Shown here: positions 38,460 through 46,718 of the stretch, in pieces
Layout: each line of letters starts with the position of its first letter
How positions within the stretch are numbered: position 1 is the stretch's first letter
DNA from: an uncultured Gellertiella sp.
Lineage (GTDB): Bacteria > Pseudomonadota > Alphaproteobacteria > Rhizobiales > Rhizobiaceae
Reading direction: 5' to 3'
NCBI RefSeq assembly: GCF_963457605.1
Contig: NZ_OY735139.1
Span: 1,950,501-2,014,500, forward strand
DNA: 64,000 nt
Made by a program: the position numbers and the translations under genes
The notes under the pieces: generated by a model
The model's input: only the letters and a program-made list of their open reading frames with translations
The model's database searches: none
What the model was told of the DNA's origin: nothing

Positions 38460-39646
38460 GCGCGTTTTGCCTCCCGGGCGGCCAGAGTGCGGGCAAGGTC
38501 TGCAATCCTCGTTGCCGCCGTTGTCAGCGACGCATCGGGAACCGTCAGCGAAATCCGGATGAAATCCCGCGCCTCCTCGCCAAAGGAGGAGCCAGGCATC
38601 ACCGCGACATTTTGCGTCTTCAGCAATTCCCAGGCGAAATCCTCGCCCGACAGCCCGCTGGCCGACACATCGATCAGGATGAACATGCCGCCTTCAGGCA
38701 TCATCACCCTGAGCAGGGGCTCACCGGCAAGCGCGTTTTCGAGGATGCGGGCGCGGCGCAGGTAGTTTTCCCGCATCACCGCCGAGGTCGAGAAAGGCTG
38801 CGAGACGGCCATGGCCGTCATGTCCGAGATGAAGGGCTGGCCGCCGAACAGCATGGTCTCGGACACCGGCAGGACACGCTCGCAAAACGCCTCCGGACCT
38901 GCCGCCCAGCCGCTGCGGAAACCCGGGGCGGCATGGGATTTCGAAATCGACGAGACAACGATGGTGCGGTCCGACAGATCGGGATTGTCGAAGGGCGAGG
39001 CAAAGGCCGCGTCGAAAATCAGCTCCTCGTAGACTTCGTCCGAGACGATCCAGAGATCGTGCCTGCGGCAGACCTCGCCGATGGCGGCGATTTCGTCTGC
39101 GGTCAGCACGGCCCCGGTCGGATTGTGCGGCGAATTCAGCAGCAGCACCCGGCACTCCGGGGTGATCGCCTTCTCGAGATCCTCGGCCCTGAGATGGAAA
39201 CGGTTGCCGGGGCTGAGCGGCACTGGCACCAGCCGGGCACCGGTCGAGGCAACGACACCTTCATACGTGGCATAGAGAGGATCGCCGACCAGTACCGCAT
39301 CGCCCGCCTCGACGAGGCCGAGCATCACCGCGAACAGCGCGGTCTGGGTGCCGGGAAAGCAGAGGATGTTGTTTTCGGTGACACCGGCCCGGCGCTTGCG
39401 GTATTTCTCCGCCAGCGCCTTGACGACGGCGGGTTCGCCGCGCCCGTTCGAATAGCGGGTGCGTCCGGCATGCATGGCGCGCGTGCATTCCTCCAGCAGC
39501 GCCTGGTCGGGTGCCACATCGGGCTCGCCGATTGTCAGCTCGATGATGTCCTTTCCGGCAGCCGCCATGGCGCGGGCCTCGATATGAACGGCCCACTTGC
39601 CGGACCCGAGAGTGGACAGCCTTTCGGTGATGGAGGCGTAACGCAT
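38456..39646 (-). CDS. Class I aminotransferase, AruH-like (arginine:pyruvate transaminase candidate)
   Basis: A 396-residue PLP enzyme: MRYASITERL at the N-terminus, LNSPHNPTGAVL, WIVSDEVYEELIFD and Schiff-base Lys near residue 236 in SISKSHAAPGFRSGW. The sequence layout strongly recalls AruH, which moves the amino group of arginine to pyruvate to give 2-ketoarginine. It is translationally coupled to the AruI-like decarboxylase. I start at 39646 because the conserved N-terminus begins there. It follows the TetR gene by 31 nt. Confidence 0.87.
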   Translation of the reverse strand: MRYASITERLSTLGSGKWAVHIEARAMAAAGKDIIELTIGEPDVAPDQALLEECTRAMHAGRTRYSNGRGEPAVVKALAEKYRKRRAGVTENNILCFPGTQTALFAVMLGLVEAGDAVLVGDPLYATYEGVVASTGARLVPVPLSPGNRFHLRAEDLEKAITPECRVLLLNSPHNPTGAVLTADEIAAIGEVCRRHDLWIVSDEVYEELIFDAAFASPFDNPDLSDRTIVVSSISKSHAAPGFRSGWAAGPEAFCERVLPVSETMLFGGQPFISDMTAMAVSQPFSTSAVMRENYLRRARILENALAGEPLLRVMMPEGGMFILIDVSASGLSGEDFAWELLKTQNVAVMPGSSFGEEARDFIRISLTVPDASLTTAATRIADLARTLAAREAKRA

Positions 39647-39677
39647 GGACGTGATCCTTGTCGATTTCAAAATGCAG

Positions 39678-40316
39678 TCAGATGTCAGAGAGATACCCTG
39701 CCGGCAGCGACAGGATGGCCTCGGCGGCATTGAGCGCCACTCCGGCCAGCTCGCCTTCGGCAAACAGGTCGCCCGCCATGGAGGCTTCGAGCCAGAGACC
39801 GTCGATGACGGCGTTGACGGCAATGGCCAGCCGGCGGCTTTCGGCAGGACCCGGCTTTCTGCCGTCGACCGGTGGCAATTCGACGATCAGGCCTTCGAGC
39901 GCCGCCACATAGGCGAGATAGTTTTCCCGGTGAATCCGGGCAAATTCCGGATCTGCCGGGATATGGCCGATAAAGGCCGCCCAGACCCCCAGAGTCTGGG
40001 TCTGGGCCATCGCTTCCATGAAGGCGGAACTGATGTAACCGCGCAGCCGGGCACGCGGATCCGTTCCGGCATCCAGGGCAGCCTGGATCGAGGTTTCGGT
40101 CATGGTTTCCATCACCGAGCGATAGGCAGCGCGCAGCACCTCGTCCTTGCTCTTGAAATAGTGGCGGATCAGGCCGCCGGTTACCCCTGCCCGGGCGGCA
40201 ATCTGGCGGACGGTTGCCCCCTGCACGCCCGATTCGGCAACGCATTCGACCGCCGCCGCAATCAGGTCGCGCCGCCGTTCGGCTTCGCCTGCCCGGTGGA
40301 ATGCACGGCGGCTCAT
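39678..40316 (-). CDS. TetR-family regulator of the guanidino-compound operon
   Basis: A 212-residue regulator with an N-terminal HTH (RRRDLIAAAVECVAESG, VRQIAARAGVTGGLIRHYF) and a C-terminal domain that again resembles BetI (GVWAAFIGHIPADPEFARIH). It lies 1 nt after the hydrolase stop, so it is in the operon it probably controls through the dyad in the promoter at 41252-41280. The longer frame to 40406 overlaps the hydrolase and is not used. Confidence 0.9.
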   Translation of the reverse strand: MSRRAFHRAGEAERRRDLIAAAVECVAESGVQGATVRQIAARAGVTGGLIRHYFKSKDEVLRAAYRSVMETMTETSIQAALDAGTDPRARLRGYISSAFMEAMAQTQTLGVWAAFIGHIPADPEFARIHRENYLAYVAALEGLIVELPPVDGRKPGPAESRRLAIAVNAVIDGLWLEASMAGDLFAEGELAGVALNAAEAILSLPAGYLSDI

Positions 40317-40317
40317 C

Positions 40318-41205
40318 TCAGAGCGCCTGACCGGCGGAACGCCAGACCGGGCGGGTGAGGCAGGTCGGCCCGCCCTCGCAGGCAATGCACAGGGCATCGG
40401 CCTCAAAGGTTTCCACCGTGCAGCCGGCAGCTTCCATCACGGCCTTCGTGCCGGGGAAACCGGCAACGGCAATCACTTTCTTCGGGCTTACCGGCAGGAC
40501 ATTGAGGTTCAGCCCGGCGCTTGCGGCAAATTCGTCTTCCGGCGCATGGAGCAGGGTCATGCCCATGTCGCGCAGCAGCAGATAGAAGGCCGCCGGCATC
40601 AGCGGCGCATGCACCAGCGCCAGATCGTCGGCCAGCGGGCTCATCACCGACATCAGGTGCAGGCAGGCCGCTTCACCGGCCCAGAGCGGCAGATCGAAGG
40701 TCAGGACCTTGATGCCGAGCGGGGCGAGAATGGCCTCGACCTGTTCGATCCCCGCCTGGTTGGAGCGAACGCCGCGACCGATGGCAAGCGTCGTGCGGTT
40801 GACCCAGATGCAGTCGCCGCCTTCCACCGTGCCCGGCGCTTCCACCCGGCCAAGAACCGGAATGCCTGCGGCCCGGTAGGCGGCTTCATGCAGCGACGGC
40901 TCGCTCCGGCGCAGCACCTTGCCCATGTTCAGGATCAGCGCGCCCCGGTCGGTCATCAGCGAGGGATCGTGGGTGAACATGGCATCGGCCATGCCATCGC
41001 CCTTGTCCTCGATCCAGAGGATTTCGGCACCGGATTTTTCCACCAGCCGGGTGAATTCGGCATATTGGCCCAGCGCCTTTTCAGCATCAAAGGTCGGCCC
41101 GTAGTGCCATTTGGCAGCATCGGCAGCAAGCAGGCTCGGGCCTGGCCGGCGCATCATCACCCGCTTGAGGTCGGCTGACATTTCCTGGGAACCATAGGCG
41201 GGCAT
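40318..41205 (-). CDS. Dimethylargininase / arginine-deiminase superfamily hydrolase
   Basis: A 295-residue guanidino-modifying enzyme of the pentein fold. The Glu of EGGD (residue 128), His183 (CLHLMS) and the nucleophile Cys282 (GGPTCLTRP) match the catalytic triad of dimethylarginine dimethylaminohydrolase, which cuts methylated arginine to citrulline plus a methylamine; FTHDPSLM is the usual substrate-binding loop. Related family members act on arginine or other guanidines, so the exact substrate is open. First gene of the minus-strand operon, with a good AGGAG site and promoter. Confidence 0.88.
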   Translation of the reverse strand: MPAYGSQEMSADLKRVMMRRPGPSLLAADAAKWHYGPTFDAEKALGQYAEFTRLVEKSGAEILWIEDKGDGMADAMFTHDPSLMTDRGALILNMGKVLRRSEPSLHEAAYRAAGIPVLGRVEAPGTVEGGDCIWVNRTTLAIGRGVRSNQAGIEQVEAILAPLGIKVLTFDLPLWAGEAACLHLMSVMSPLADDLALVHAPLMPAAFYLLLRDMGMTLLHAPEDEFAASAGLNLNVLPVSPKKVIAVAGFPGTKAVMEAAGCTVETFEADALCIACEGGPTCLTRPVWRSAGQAL

Positions 41206-41251
41206 CGGGAACTCCTGATGTTAAATTTTCGTCAAGCATGTGCTGGATGCT

Positions 41252-41280
41252 ATTATACGCTTGAATAATTCTCATACAAG
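41252..41280 (-). promoter_or_regulatory. Promoter with dyad operator for the hydrolase-aruHI-like operon
   Basis: On the minus strand, TTGTAT (41274-41279), a 16-nt spacer and a consensus TATAAT (41252-41257) lie about 50 nt before the hydrolase ATG. An imperfect dyad with CTTG/CAAG ends and matching inner AT pairs (41260-41280) covers the -35 and spacer, suiting control by the TetR protein of the operon and perhaps also of the divergent transporter. Confidence 0.6.
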
Positions 41281-41395
41281 TGCAAAACTCCTCTTCAACA
41301 GCGGAGCCTGGCGGCCAGCAGCCGGTTTCGAAAATAATAGCTGGGGAACAGAACAAGAGAAAGCCGGACACAAAGATCCGGCATGGGATGGGGTC

Positions 41396-42169
41396 ATGAG
41401 CGAGCCGGAACAGGCCATTCAGGTGACGGATCTTTACAAGCGGTTCGGGCCGCTTGAAGTTCTCAAGGGTGTCTCTCTCAACGCGCGGCAGGGCGATGTC
41501 ATAGCCATCATCGGCGGCTCCGGGTCGGGCAAGTCGACATTTCTGCGCTGCATCAATCTGCTGGAACTGCCGACTGCAGGGCGGGTTGCCGTGCATGGTG
41601 AGACCATCGAGATGAAAAACGATGGCCAGGGCGGGCAGGTTCCCGCCAATCGCAAGCAGGTGCAGCGCATCCGCTCGCGGCTCGCCATGGTGTTCCAGAG
41701 CTTCAATCTCTGGCAGCACATGACGGTGCTCGGCAATGTCATCGAGGTGCCGATCCATGTGCTGGGTGTTTCCCGCGACGAGGCCGTCGCCACGGCGGAA
41801 ACCATCCTGAAGCGCGTCGGGCTCTATGAAAAGCGCGACGCCTATCCATCCTTTCTTTCCGGCGGCCAGCAGCAACGCGCCGCCATCGCCCGGGCGCTTG
41901 CCGTCCAGCCGCTCGCCATGCTGTTCGACGAGCCAACCTCGGCGCTCGATCCCGAACTGGTCGGCGAGGTGCTGACCGTCATCGGCGATCTCGCCCGTGA
42001 AAAGCGCACCATGCTGCTGGTAACGCACGAAATGAAATTTGCCCGCGAGGTCTCTAACCATGTGGTGTTCCTCCATGGCGGACGCATCGAAGAACAGGGA
42101 CCGCCGGAACAGATTTTCGGCGCACCGCAATCGGAACGACTGAAGAAATTCATCAGTTCCATTCACTGA
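41396..42169 (+). CDS. Polar amino acid ABC transporter, ATP-binding protein
   Basis: A 257-residue ATPase of the HisP/ArtP/GlnQ group: Walker A GGSGSGKST (residues 40-48), LSGGQQQR, Walker B LFDEPTSALDPE, and switch His in LVTHEM. I start at 41396; GGGATGGGG lies just upstream and a longer frame from 41240 lacks family sequence. A stem GCCGGA/TCCGGC (41363-41382) precedes the ribosome site. It is the first gene of the importer operon, divergent from the hydrolase operon. Confidence 0.95.
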   Translation: MSEPEQAIQVTDLYKRFGPLEVLKGVSLNARQGDVIAIIGGSGSGKSTFLRCINLLELPTAGRVAVHGETIEMKNDGQGGQVPANRKQVQRIRSRLAMVFQSFNLWQHMTVLGNVIEVPIHVLGVSRDEAVATAETILKRVGLYEKRDAYPSFLSGGQQQRAAIARALAVQPLAMLFDEPTSALDPELVGEVLTVIGDLAREKRTMLLVTHEMKFAREVSNHVVFLHGGRIEEQGPPEQIFGAPQSERLKKFISSIH

Positions 42170-42207
42170 CCGCAGACCAAATTCCAACAACAAAATGGGG
42201 AATGAAC

Positions 42208-42990
42208 ATGAAAAAGGCTCTGACTTTTGCCGCACTGGCCGTGACACTCGGTCTCGGCGCACTCACGGGTGCGGCCCATGCCGACCAGGTCAAGGTCGGC
42301 TTTGCCGCCGAACCCTACCCGCCCTTCACCTCGCCTGATGCCAGCGGCAACTGGGTCGGCTGGGAAGTGGAATTCCAGAAGGCAATCTGCGCGGAAGCCA
42401 AGCTCGACTGCGTCATTACCCCTGTTGCCTGGGACGGCATCATTCCGGCGCTGACCTCGAAGAAGATCGACATGATCATCGGCTCGATGTCGATCACCGA
42501 GGAGCGCCTGAAGACCATCGATTTCTCCGACAAGTACTACAACACCCCGACCGTCGTCATCGGCCCCAAGGACCAGAAGTTTGACGCCACGCCCGAGGGC
42601 CTGAAGGGCAAGGTAATCGGCGTGCAGGTCTCGACCGTCCACCAGGCCTATGCCACCGCGCATTTCGGTCCGACCGCGTCCGAAATCAAGGAATACCAGA
42701 CCCAGGACGAGGCAGACCAGGATCTGGCCGCCGGACGCATTGATGCAGTCCAGGCCGATTCCATCGCTCTCGATGCCTTCCTCAAGTCGCCGCAGGGTGC
42801 GTGCTGCGAAGTCAAGGGCGTGGTCGCCGACGATGAGGCGATCCTCGGCAAGGGCGTCGGCATCGGCATCCGCAAGGGCGAAACCGATCTCAAGGACAAG
42901 CTGAACGCCGCCATCAAGGCAATCCGCGCCAATGGTACCTATGACACGTTCTCGAAGAAATTCTTCGATTTCGATATTTACGGCAAGTAA
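42208..42990 (+). CDS. Polar amino acid ABC transporter, substrate-binding protein
   Basis: A 260-residue periplasmic binding protein of the HisJ/ArgT/octopine type with a signal peptide (cleavage about after AAHA). Mature motifs VGFAAEPYPPFTSPD, GWEVEFQKAICAEAKL and IGSMSITEERLKTIDFSDKYY are typical of this family for basic amino acids or opines. ATG 42208 is preferred over 42202 because GGGGA is correctly spaced only for it. A Cys pair in GACCEVKG is unusual in this family and may form a disulfide or vicinal pair. Confidence 0.93.
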   Translation: MKKALTFAALAVTLGLGALTGAAHADQVKVGFAAEPYPPFTSPDASGNWVGWEVEFQKAICAEAKLDCVITPVAWDGIIPALTSKKIDMIIGSMSITEERLKTIDFSDKYYNTPTVVIGPKDQKFDATPEGLKGKVIGVQVSTVHQAYATAHFGPTASEIKEYQTQDEADQDLAAGRIDAVQADSIALDAFLKSPQGACCEVKGVVADDEAILGKGVGIGIRKGETDLKDKLNAAIKAIRANGTYDTFSKKFFDFDIYGK

Positions 42991-43063
42991 GGGTCGCTTT
43001 TTCCGGGCACGGCGGCGACGCTGTCGTGCCCACTTATCCCTTTGCTCTTGATGGATTATTGCC

Positions 43064-43792
43064 ATGACGGCGGCTGACAGCCATTCCTATTTGAGCCTCC
43101 TTGCCTATGATGCGCCCGGCTGGGGTGGCGTCATGCTGGTCGGGTTTTACCACTCCCTTCAGCTTGCCTTCGGGGGCTTCTTCCTGGGCCTCCTGATCGG
43201 CATCGGCGGGGCCTGCGCCAAGCTTTATGGCGGCCCGATCCTGCGCGATCTCATGGAGATCTACACGACGCTGATCCGCGCCATTCCGGAACTGGTGCTG
43301 ATGCTGCTGCTCTATTACGCGGGCACCGATGCGCTCAGCCAGCTCCTGAAGCTGATGGGCTACGGCTCGGTCGACATCAATGCACTGACCGCCGGCATTT
43401 TCGTCATCGGCGTGGTACAGGGTGCCTATTCGACGGAGGTGCTGCGCGGCGCGATCAAGGCGGTGCCGGTCGGCCAGCTCGAAGCGGCCCGCGCCTTCGG
43501 CATGGCACCCCTTCAGGTACTGCGCCGCGTCACACTGCCCGCCATGCTGCCGCATGCGCTGCCGGGGCTTGCCAACCTCTGGATGATCGCCACCAAGGAC
43601 ACCGCCTTGCTCGCTGTCATCGGCTTCAGTGAGCTGACGCTGGTGACCCGCCAGGCGGCGGGCTCGACCAAGGCCTATATGCTGTTTTTTGTCGCCGCCG
43701 GTGCCATCTATCTGGCGCTGACCCTTGTCTCCAACATCGCGATCCGGCTCGTTGAACGACGTGCGCGGCGCGGCCTCGTCCGGACGGCATGA
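43064..43792 (+). CDS. Polar amino acid ABC transporter, permease (HisQ-type)
   Basis: A 242-residue inner-membrane permease with about five hydrophobic helices and the EAA loop GQLEAARAFGMAPLQVLRRVTLP. It overlaps the next permease by 4 nt (ATGA). Confidence 0.93.
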   Translation: MTAADSHSYLSLLAYDAPGWGGVMLVGFYHSLQLAFGGFFLGLLIGIGGACAKLYGGPILRDLMEIYTTLIRAIPELVLMLLLYYAGTDALSQLLKLMGYGSVDINALTAGIFVIGVVQGAYSTEVLRGAIKAVPVGQLEAARAFGMAPLQVLRRVTLPAMLPHALPGLANLWMIATKDTALLAVIGFSELTLVTRQAAGSTKAYMLFFVAAGAIYLALTLVSNIAIRLVERRARRGLVRTA

Positions 43793-44607
43793 CCATGAGC
43801 GAACAAGCCACCCTTCCCGTCTATGTTGCCCCGCGCGGCCGCAGCCTGTTTGAGCCGCACCGGATCGCGCTGATGGCCATTTTCGCCGCTCTGGTGTTCT
43901 GCATCGTCTGGTTCATGCGCTGGGACTGGTTGCCGGTATATGCCGGGCGGCTGGTCGCCGGCATCGGCCAGACTTTGCTGATGCTGTTTGCAACGGCGAT
44001 CGTCGGCTTCTTCTTCGCGGTGCCGCTCGGACTGGTGCAGGTGACCGGGCCGCGACCGCTCGCTTGGGCCGCGACGGGCTTCTGCACCGTCATCCGCGGC
44101 ACGCCGCTGCTGCTCCAACTGTGGCTGATCTATTATGGTCTCGGTTCGATCTTCGCCCAGTATCCGGAAATCCGCCAATCGATGTTCTGGCCCTATTTGC
44201 GTCAGGCCTGGCCCTATGGCTTTCTGGCCCTGATGATCTCCTTTGCCGCCTATGAGGGCGAGGTGATGCGCGGCGCCTTTACCGGCGTGCCGCGCGGCGA
44301 GCTGGAGGCCGCCGAAGCCTTCGGCATGAGCCGGTTCCAGGTCTTCTGGCGGGTCTGGCTGCCGCGCGCCATCCATCGCGCCCTGCCGACGCTGAACGGC
44401 GAGACCGTGCTGCAGCTGAAAACCACGCCGCTGATTGCCACCATTACCGTGGTCGATGTCTATGGCGTGATCTCCAAGGTGAAACAGGATACCTACCTCA
44501 CCTACGAACCCTTGCTTTTGCTGGCCCTGATCTATCTCTGCCTGACCGGATTGCTGATCCTCGCCTTCCGCAAACTTGAAAACCGAATTCCATCCCGTGG
44601 TGCCTGA
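43789..44607 (+). CDS. Polar amino acid ABC transporter, permease (HisM-type)
   Basis: A 272-residue inner-membrane permease with about five to six helices. The EAA loop is GELEAAEAFGMSRFQVFWRVWLPRA, here given in part. It forms the heteromeric channel with the preceding permease. The stop is 2 nt before the amidohydrolase start, so the last gene is in the same operon. Confidence 0.93.
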   Translation: MTMSEQATLPVYVAPRGRSLFEPHRIALMAIFAALVFCIVWFMRWDWLPVYAGRLVAGIGQTLLMLFATAIVGFFFAVPLGLVQVTGPRPLAWAATGFCTVIRGTPLLLQLWLIYYGLGSIFAQYPEIRQSMFWPYLRQAWPYGFLALMISFAAYEGEVMRGAFTGVPRGELEAAEAFGMSRFQVFWRVWLPRAIHRALPTLNGETVLQLKTTPLIATITVVDVYGVISKVKQDTYLTYEPLLLLALIYLCLTGLLILAFRKLENRIPSRGA

Positions 44608-44609
44608 TC

Positions 44610-45773
44610 ATGAAACTTGCCTTTTCCAATTCCATGCCCGACCTCGTCGAGACCCGCCGTCATCTTCATCAATATCCCGAGATCGGCCTGTCGGAGTTCA
44701 ACACATCGGATTTCATCGCGGAAAAGCTGGTGGCAATGGGCTATGAGGTGACACGGGGCCTGGCGAAAACCGGGCTCGTGGCAACGCTGAAGAACGGCAC
44801 CTCCAGCCGCTCGGTCGGCATCCGCGCCGATATCGATGCGCTGCCGATCCAGGAAGAAACCGGAGCCGAACACGCCTCGAAGATCCCCGGCATGATGCAT
44901 GCCTGCGGCCACGACGGCCACACGACAATGCTGCTTGGCGCGGCCAGGCTGCTGGCCGAGCGCCGCCAATTCGACGGCACCGTGCATCTGATCTTCCAGC
45001 CTGCCGAGGAAAATTTTGGCGGCGCGAAGATCATGGTGGAAGAGGGCCTGTTCGACCGCTTCCCCTGCGATGCGGTCTTTGCGCTGCACAATGATCCAAG
45101 CCTGCCCTTCGGCCAGTTCGCCTTCAAGGATGGTCCGATCATGGCGGCCGTCGACGAATGCTTCATCACCATCAATGGCAAGGGTGGCCATGGTGCCGAG
45201 CCGCAGGATACCGCAGATCCGATTGTTGCGGGTGCGGCGATCATCATGGCGCTGCAGACCATCGTGTCGCGCAACGTCCATCCGATGGACCCGGCCGTTG
45301 TCACCATCGGGGCCTTCCATGCGGGATCTGCCAGCAACATCATTCCCGAGCGGGCGGAAATCATTGTCGGCATCCGCACCTTCAACCCTGCCGTTCGCGA
45401 CGAAATCGAAGAGCGCATCACCCGGATCGCCACATCGCAGGCCGAAAGCTTCGGCATGACAGCCACCGTGGACTATCAGCGCAGCTATGACGCAACCATC
45501 AACCACAAGGCGGAAACCGATTTCGTCCGCGCGCTCGCCCGGGACTTTGCCGGTGCGGAAAATGTGGTGGAGTGGGAGCAGCCAAGCATGGGCAGCGAGG
45601 ATTTTGCCTATATGCTGAAGGAACGCCCCGGCTCCTACTTCTTCCTCGGCGGGCAAAAGACACCCGACGATCCGCAGCTGCATCATCCGAAATTCGATTT
45701 CAACGATGACCTGTTGCCTGTTGGTGCATCTTTCTGGGTGGAACTGGCGGAGCGCTGGCTCGCCCGGCCCTGA
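44610..45773 (+). CDS. M20D amidohydrolase (hippurate / N-acyl-amino-acid hydrolase type)
   Basis: A 387-residue cytosolic metallo-hydrolase. Metal ligands appear in HACGHDGHT, PAEEN and the C-terminal SMGSEDFAYML; the fold matches HipO/IAA-amino-acid hydrolases. Members remove acyl groups from amino acids, so the adjacent importer may bring in an N-acylated amino acid that this enzyme opens. True carbamoyl-hydrolases belong to another M20 branch, so a ureido substrate is less likely but not excluded. Confidence 0.92.
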   Translation: MKLAFSNSMPDLVETRRHLHQYPEIGLSEFNTSDFIAEKLVAMGYEVTRGLAKTGLVATLKNGTSSRSVGIRADIDALPIQEETGAEHASKIPGMMHACGHDGHTTMLLGAARLLAERRQFDGTVHLIFQPAEENFGGAKIMVEEGLFDRFPCDAVFALHNDPSLPFGQFAFKDGPIMAAVDECFITINGKGGHGAEPQDTADPIVAGAAIIMALQTIVSRNVHPMDPAVVTIGAFHAGSASNIIPERAEIIVGIRTFNPAVRDEIEERITRIATSQAESFGMTATVDYQRSYDATINHKAETDFVRALARDFAGAENVVEWEQPSMGSEDFAYMLKERPGSYFFLGGQKTPDDPQLHHPKFDFNDDLLPVGASFWVELAERWLARP

Positions 45774-45807
45774 CGATTTGCCGGTTTGGAAGACCTTTTC
45801 TTCAACG

Positions 45808-45848
45808 AAAAAAGCGCGGGCTGCTTTCGGCAACCCGCGCTTTTTTTT
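45808..45848. terminator. Bidirectional terminator
   Basis: GCGCGGG (45814-45820) pairs with CCCGCGC (45834-45840), flanked by A6 on the left and T8 on the right. It ends the transporter operon on the + strand and the small membrane-protein gene on the minus strand. Confidence 0.93.
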
Positions 45849-45891
45849 GAACCTTGTACCGACCCCTCGCTGATACGGGGATCGCCTGATA

Positions 45892-46065
45892 TCACGGAAA
45901 AATGCCGAGAACCGCAGCACCGACAAACAGAAATGCGGCGGCGATCAGGGTGACATTGACGACAAGCTGAATTTTCTTCTTTGCAGCCCGGCCATTTCTC
46001 TCCCCGGTCGGCGAACGCAGCGGCGCGTAGGAAAGATGCTTTTCGGAATAATCGATGTTGGACAT
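45892..46065 (-). CDS. Small single-span membrane protein, unknown function
   Basis: A 57-residue protein: polar N-terminus (MSNIDYSEKHLSYAPLRS), a basic patch GRAAKKK, then one hydrophobic helix of about 20 residues (VNVTLIAAAFLFVGAAVLGIF) at the very C-terminus, shown in part. The layout predicts a cytosolic N-terminus and one membrane anchor. GGAG lies 7 nt before the ATG at 46065 and a strong terminator follows, which supports expression. No family recognised. Confidence 0.65.
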   Translation of the reverse strand: MSNIDYSEKHLSYAPLRSPTGERNGRAAKKKIQLVVNVTLIAAAFLFVGAAVLGIFP

Positions 46066-46204
46066 GCTGTCTCCAGAAAAGCCTGTCGCCCGACCCATCA
46101 CCGCCTGCCGATAACCGGCTTTGGCGCGATCCTGTCCAGCGGAACAGGTGTTCATTCTCTCATTCCGGTTCCGGATCGAATTCCTGATCCGGCCCCTGTC
46201 ACAT

Positions 46205-46390
46205 TCACCAATAAAAACTGAACCAGTTCGCCCGGTCCCGAAGCTCTTTCAGGCTCGGCAGGCACCTTGCCGTGCGGGAGCCCTGATGCTTCGCCTCACC
46301 GTTTCCTGCCACGCCATCACCACAATTCCCTTTGCCCTCAACGGGTGCAGGGGTGAGGTAACCCAGTGTCATTCCACCAAAATAAAACAT
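46205..46390 (-). CDS. Possible small protein of 61 residues, unknown
   Basis: An open frame starting MFYFGGMTLGYLTPAPVEG and ending NWFSFYW, with a very strong GGAGGAGG six bases before the ATG at 46390. It contains two Cys and no clear membrane helix. A perfect palindrome and a promoter-like sequence lie 77-108 nt upstream. The ribosome site and upstream signals make a gene plausible, but composition alone does not prove it. Confidence 0.45.
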   Translation of the reverse strand: MFYFGGMTLGYLTPAPVEGKGNCGDGVAGNGEAKHQGSRTARCLPSLKELRDRANWFSFYW

Positions 46391-46718
46391 CCGAACCTCC
46401 TCCACAGAGGAGCGGTCCTCGCCGCCCGGTGCCACAAACATGACACAATTATGAACGGAGTCAACTATCACTACCAATCAGATAGTGATTTAATCACTCG
46501 TTTACCAGATGTCCTTGGGACGACAGGGATTTTTCTGCGCCCGCCACGGCTGTGCCGCCCGGATCAGCAGCTTCGATGGCCGGATTCCTGCCTTCCGGCA
46601 AAGCGCGCGCACGGGAAAAGCGGTTGCCTGCCATGGCATCGCATGACCGACTCGGCAGCGGGACGAGCAGCCCCCGACAACAACACCGGAGGCGGTCCCG
46701 CCACCTGCGGCACTGGTG
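46391..46718. other. Intergenic region between the 61-codon frame and GH42
   Basis: 328 nt. The left part carries the operator-like repeats at 46467-46498 and a candidate minus-strand promoter (TTGGTA, 18 nt, CATAAT). In the right part (46500-46718) I see no convincing gene, terminator or RNA. Confidence 0.5.
46467..46498. promoter_or_regulatory. Overlapping inverted repeats, probable operator
   Basis: ATCACTA (46467-46473) pairs with TAGTGAT (46483-46489), and AGTGATT-T-AATCACT (46484-46498) is a perfect palindrome sharing the middle half-site. Three ATCACT/AGTGAT half-sites upstream of the 61-codon frame look like a binding array for a dimeric regulator. Confidence 0.5.
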
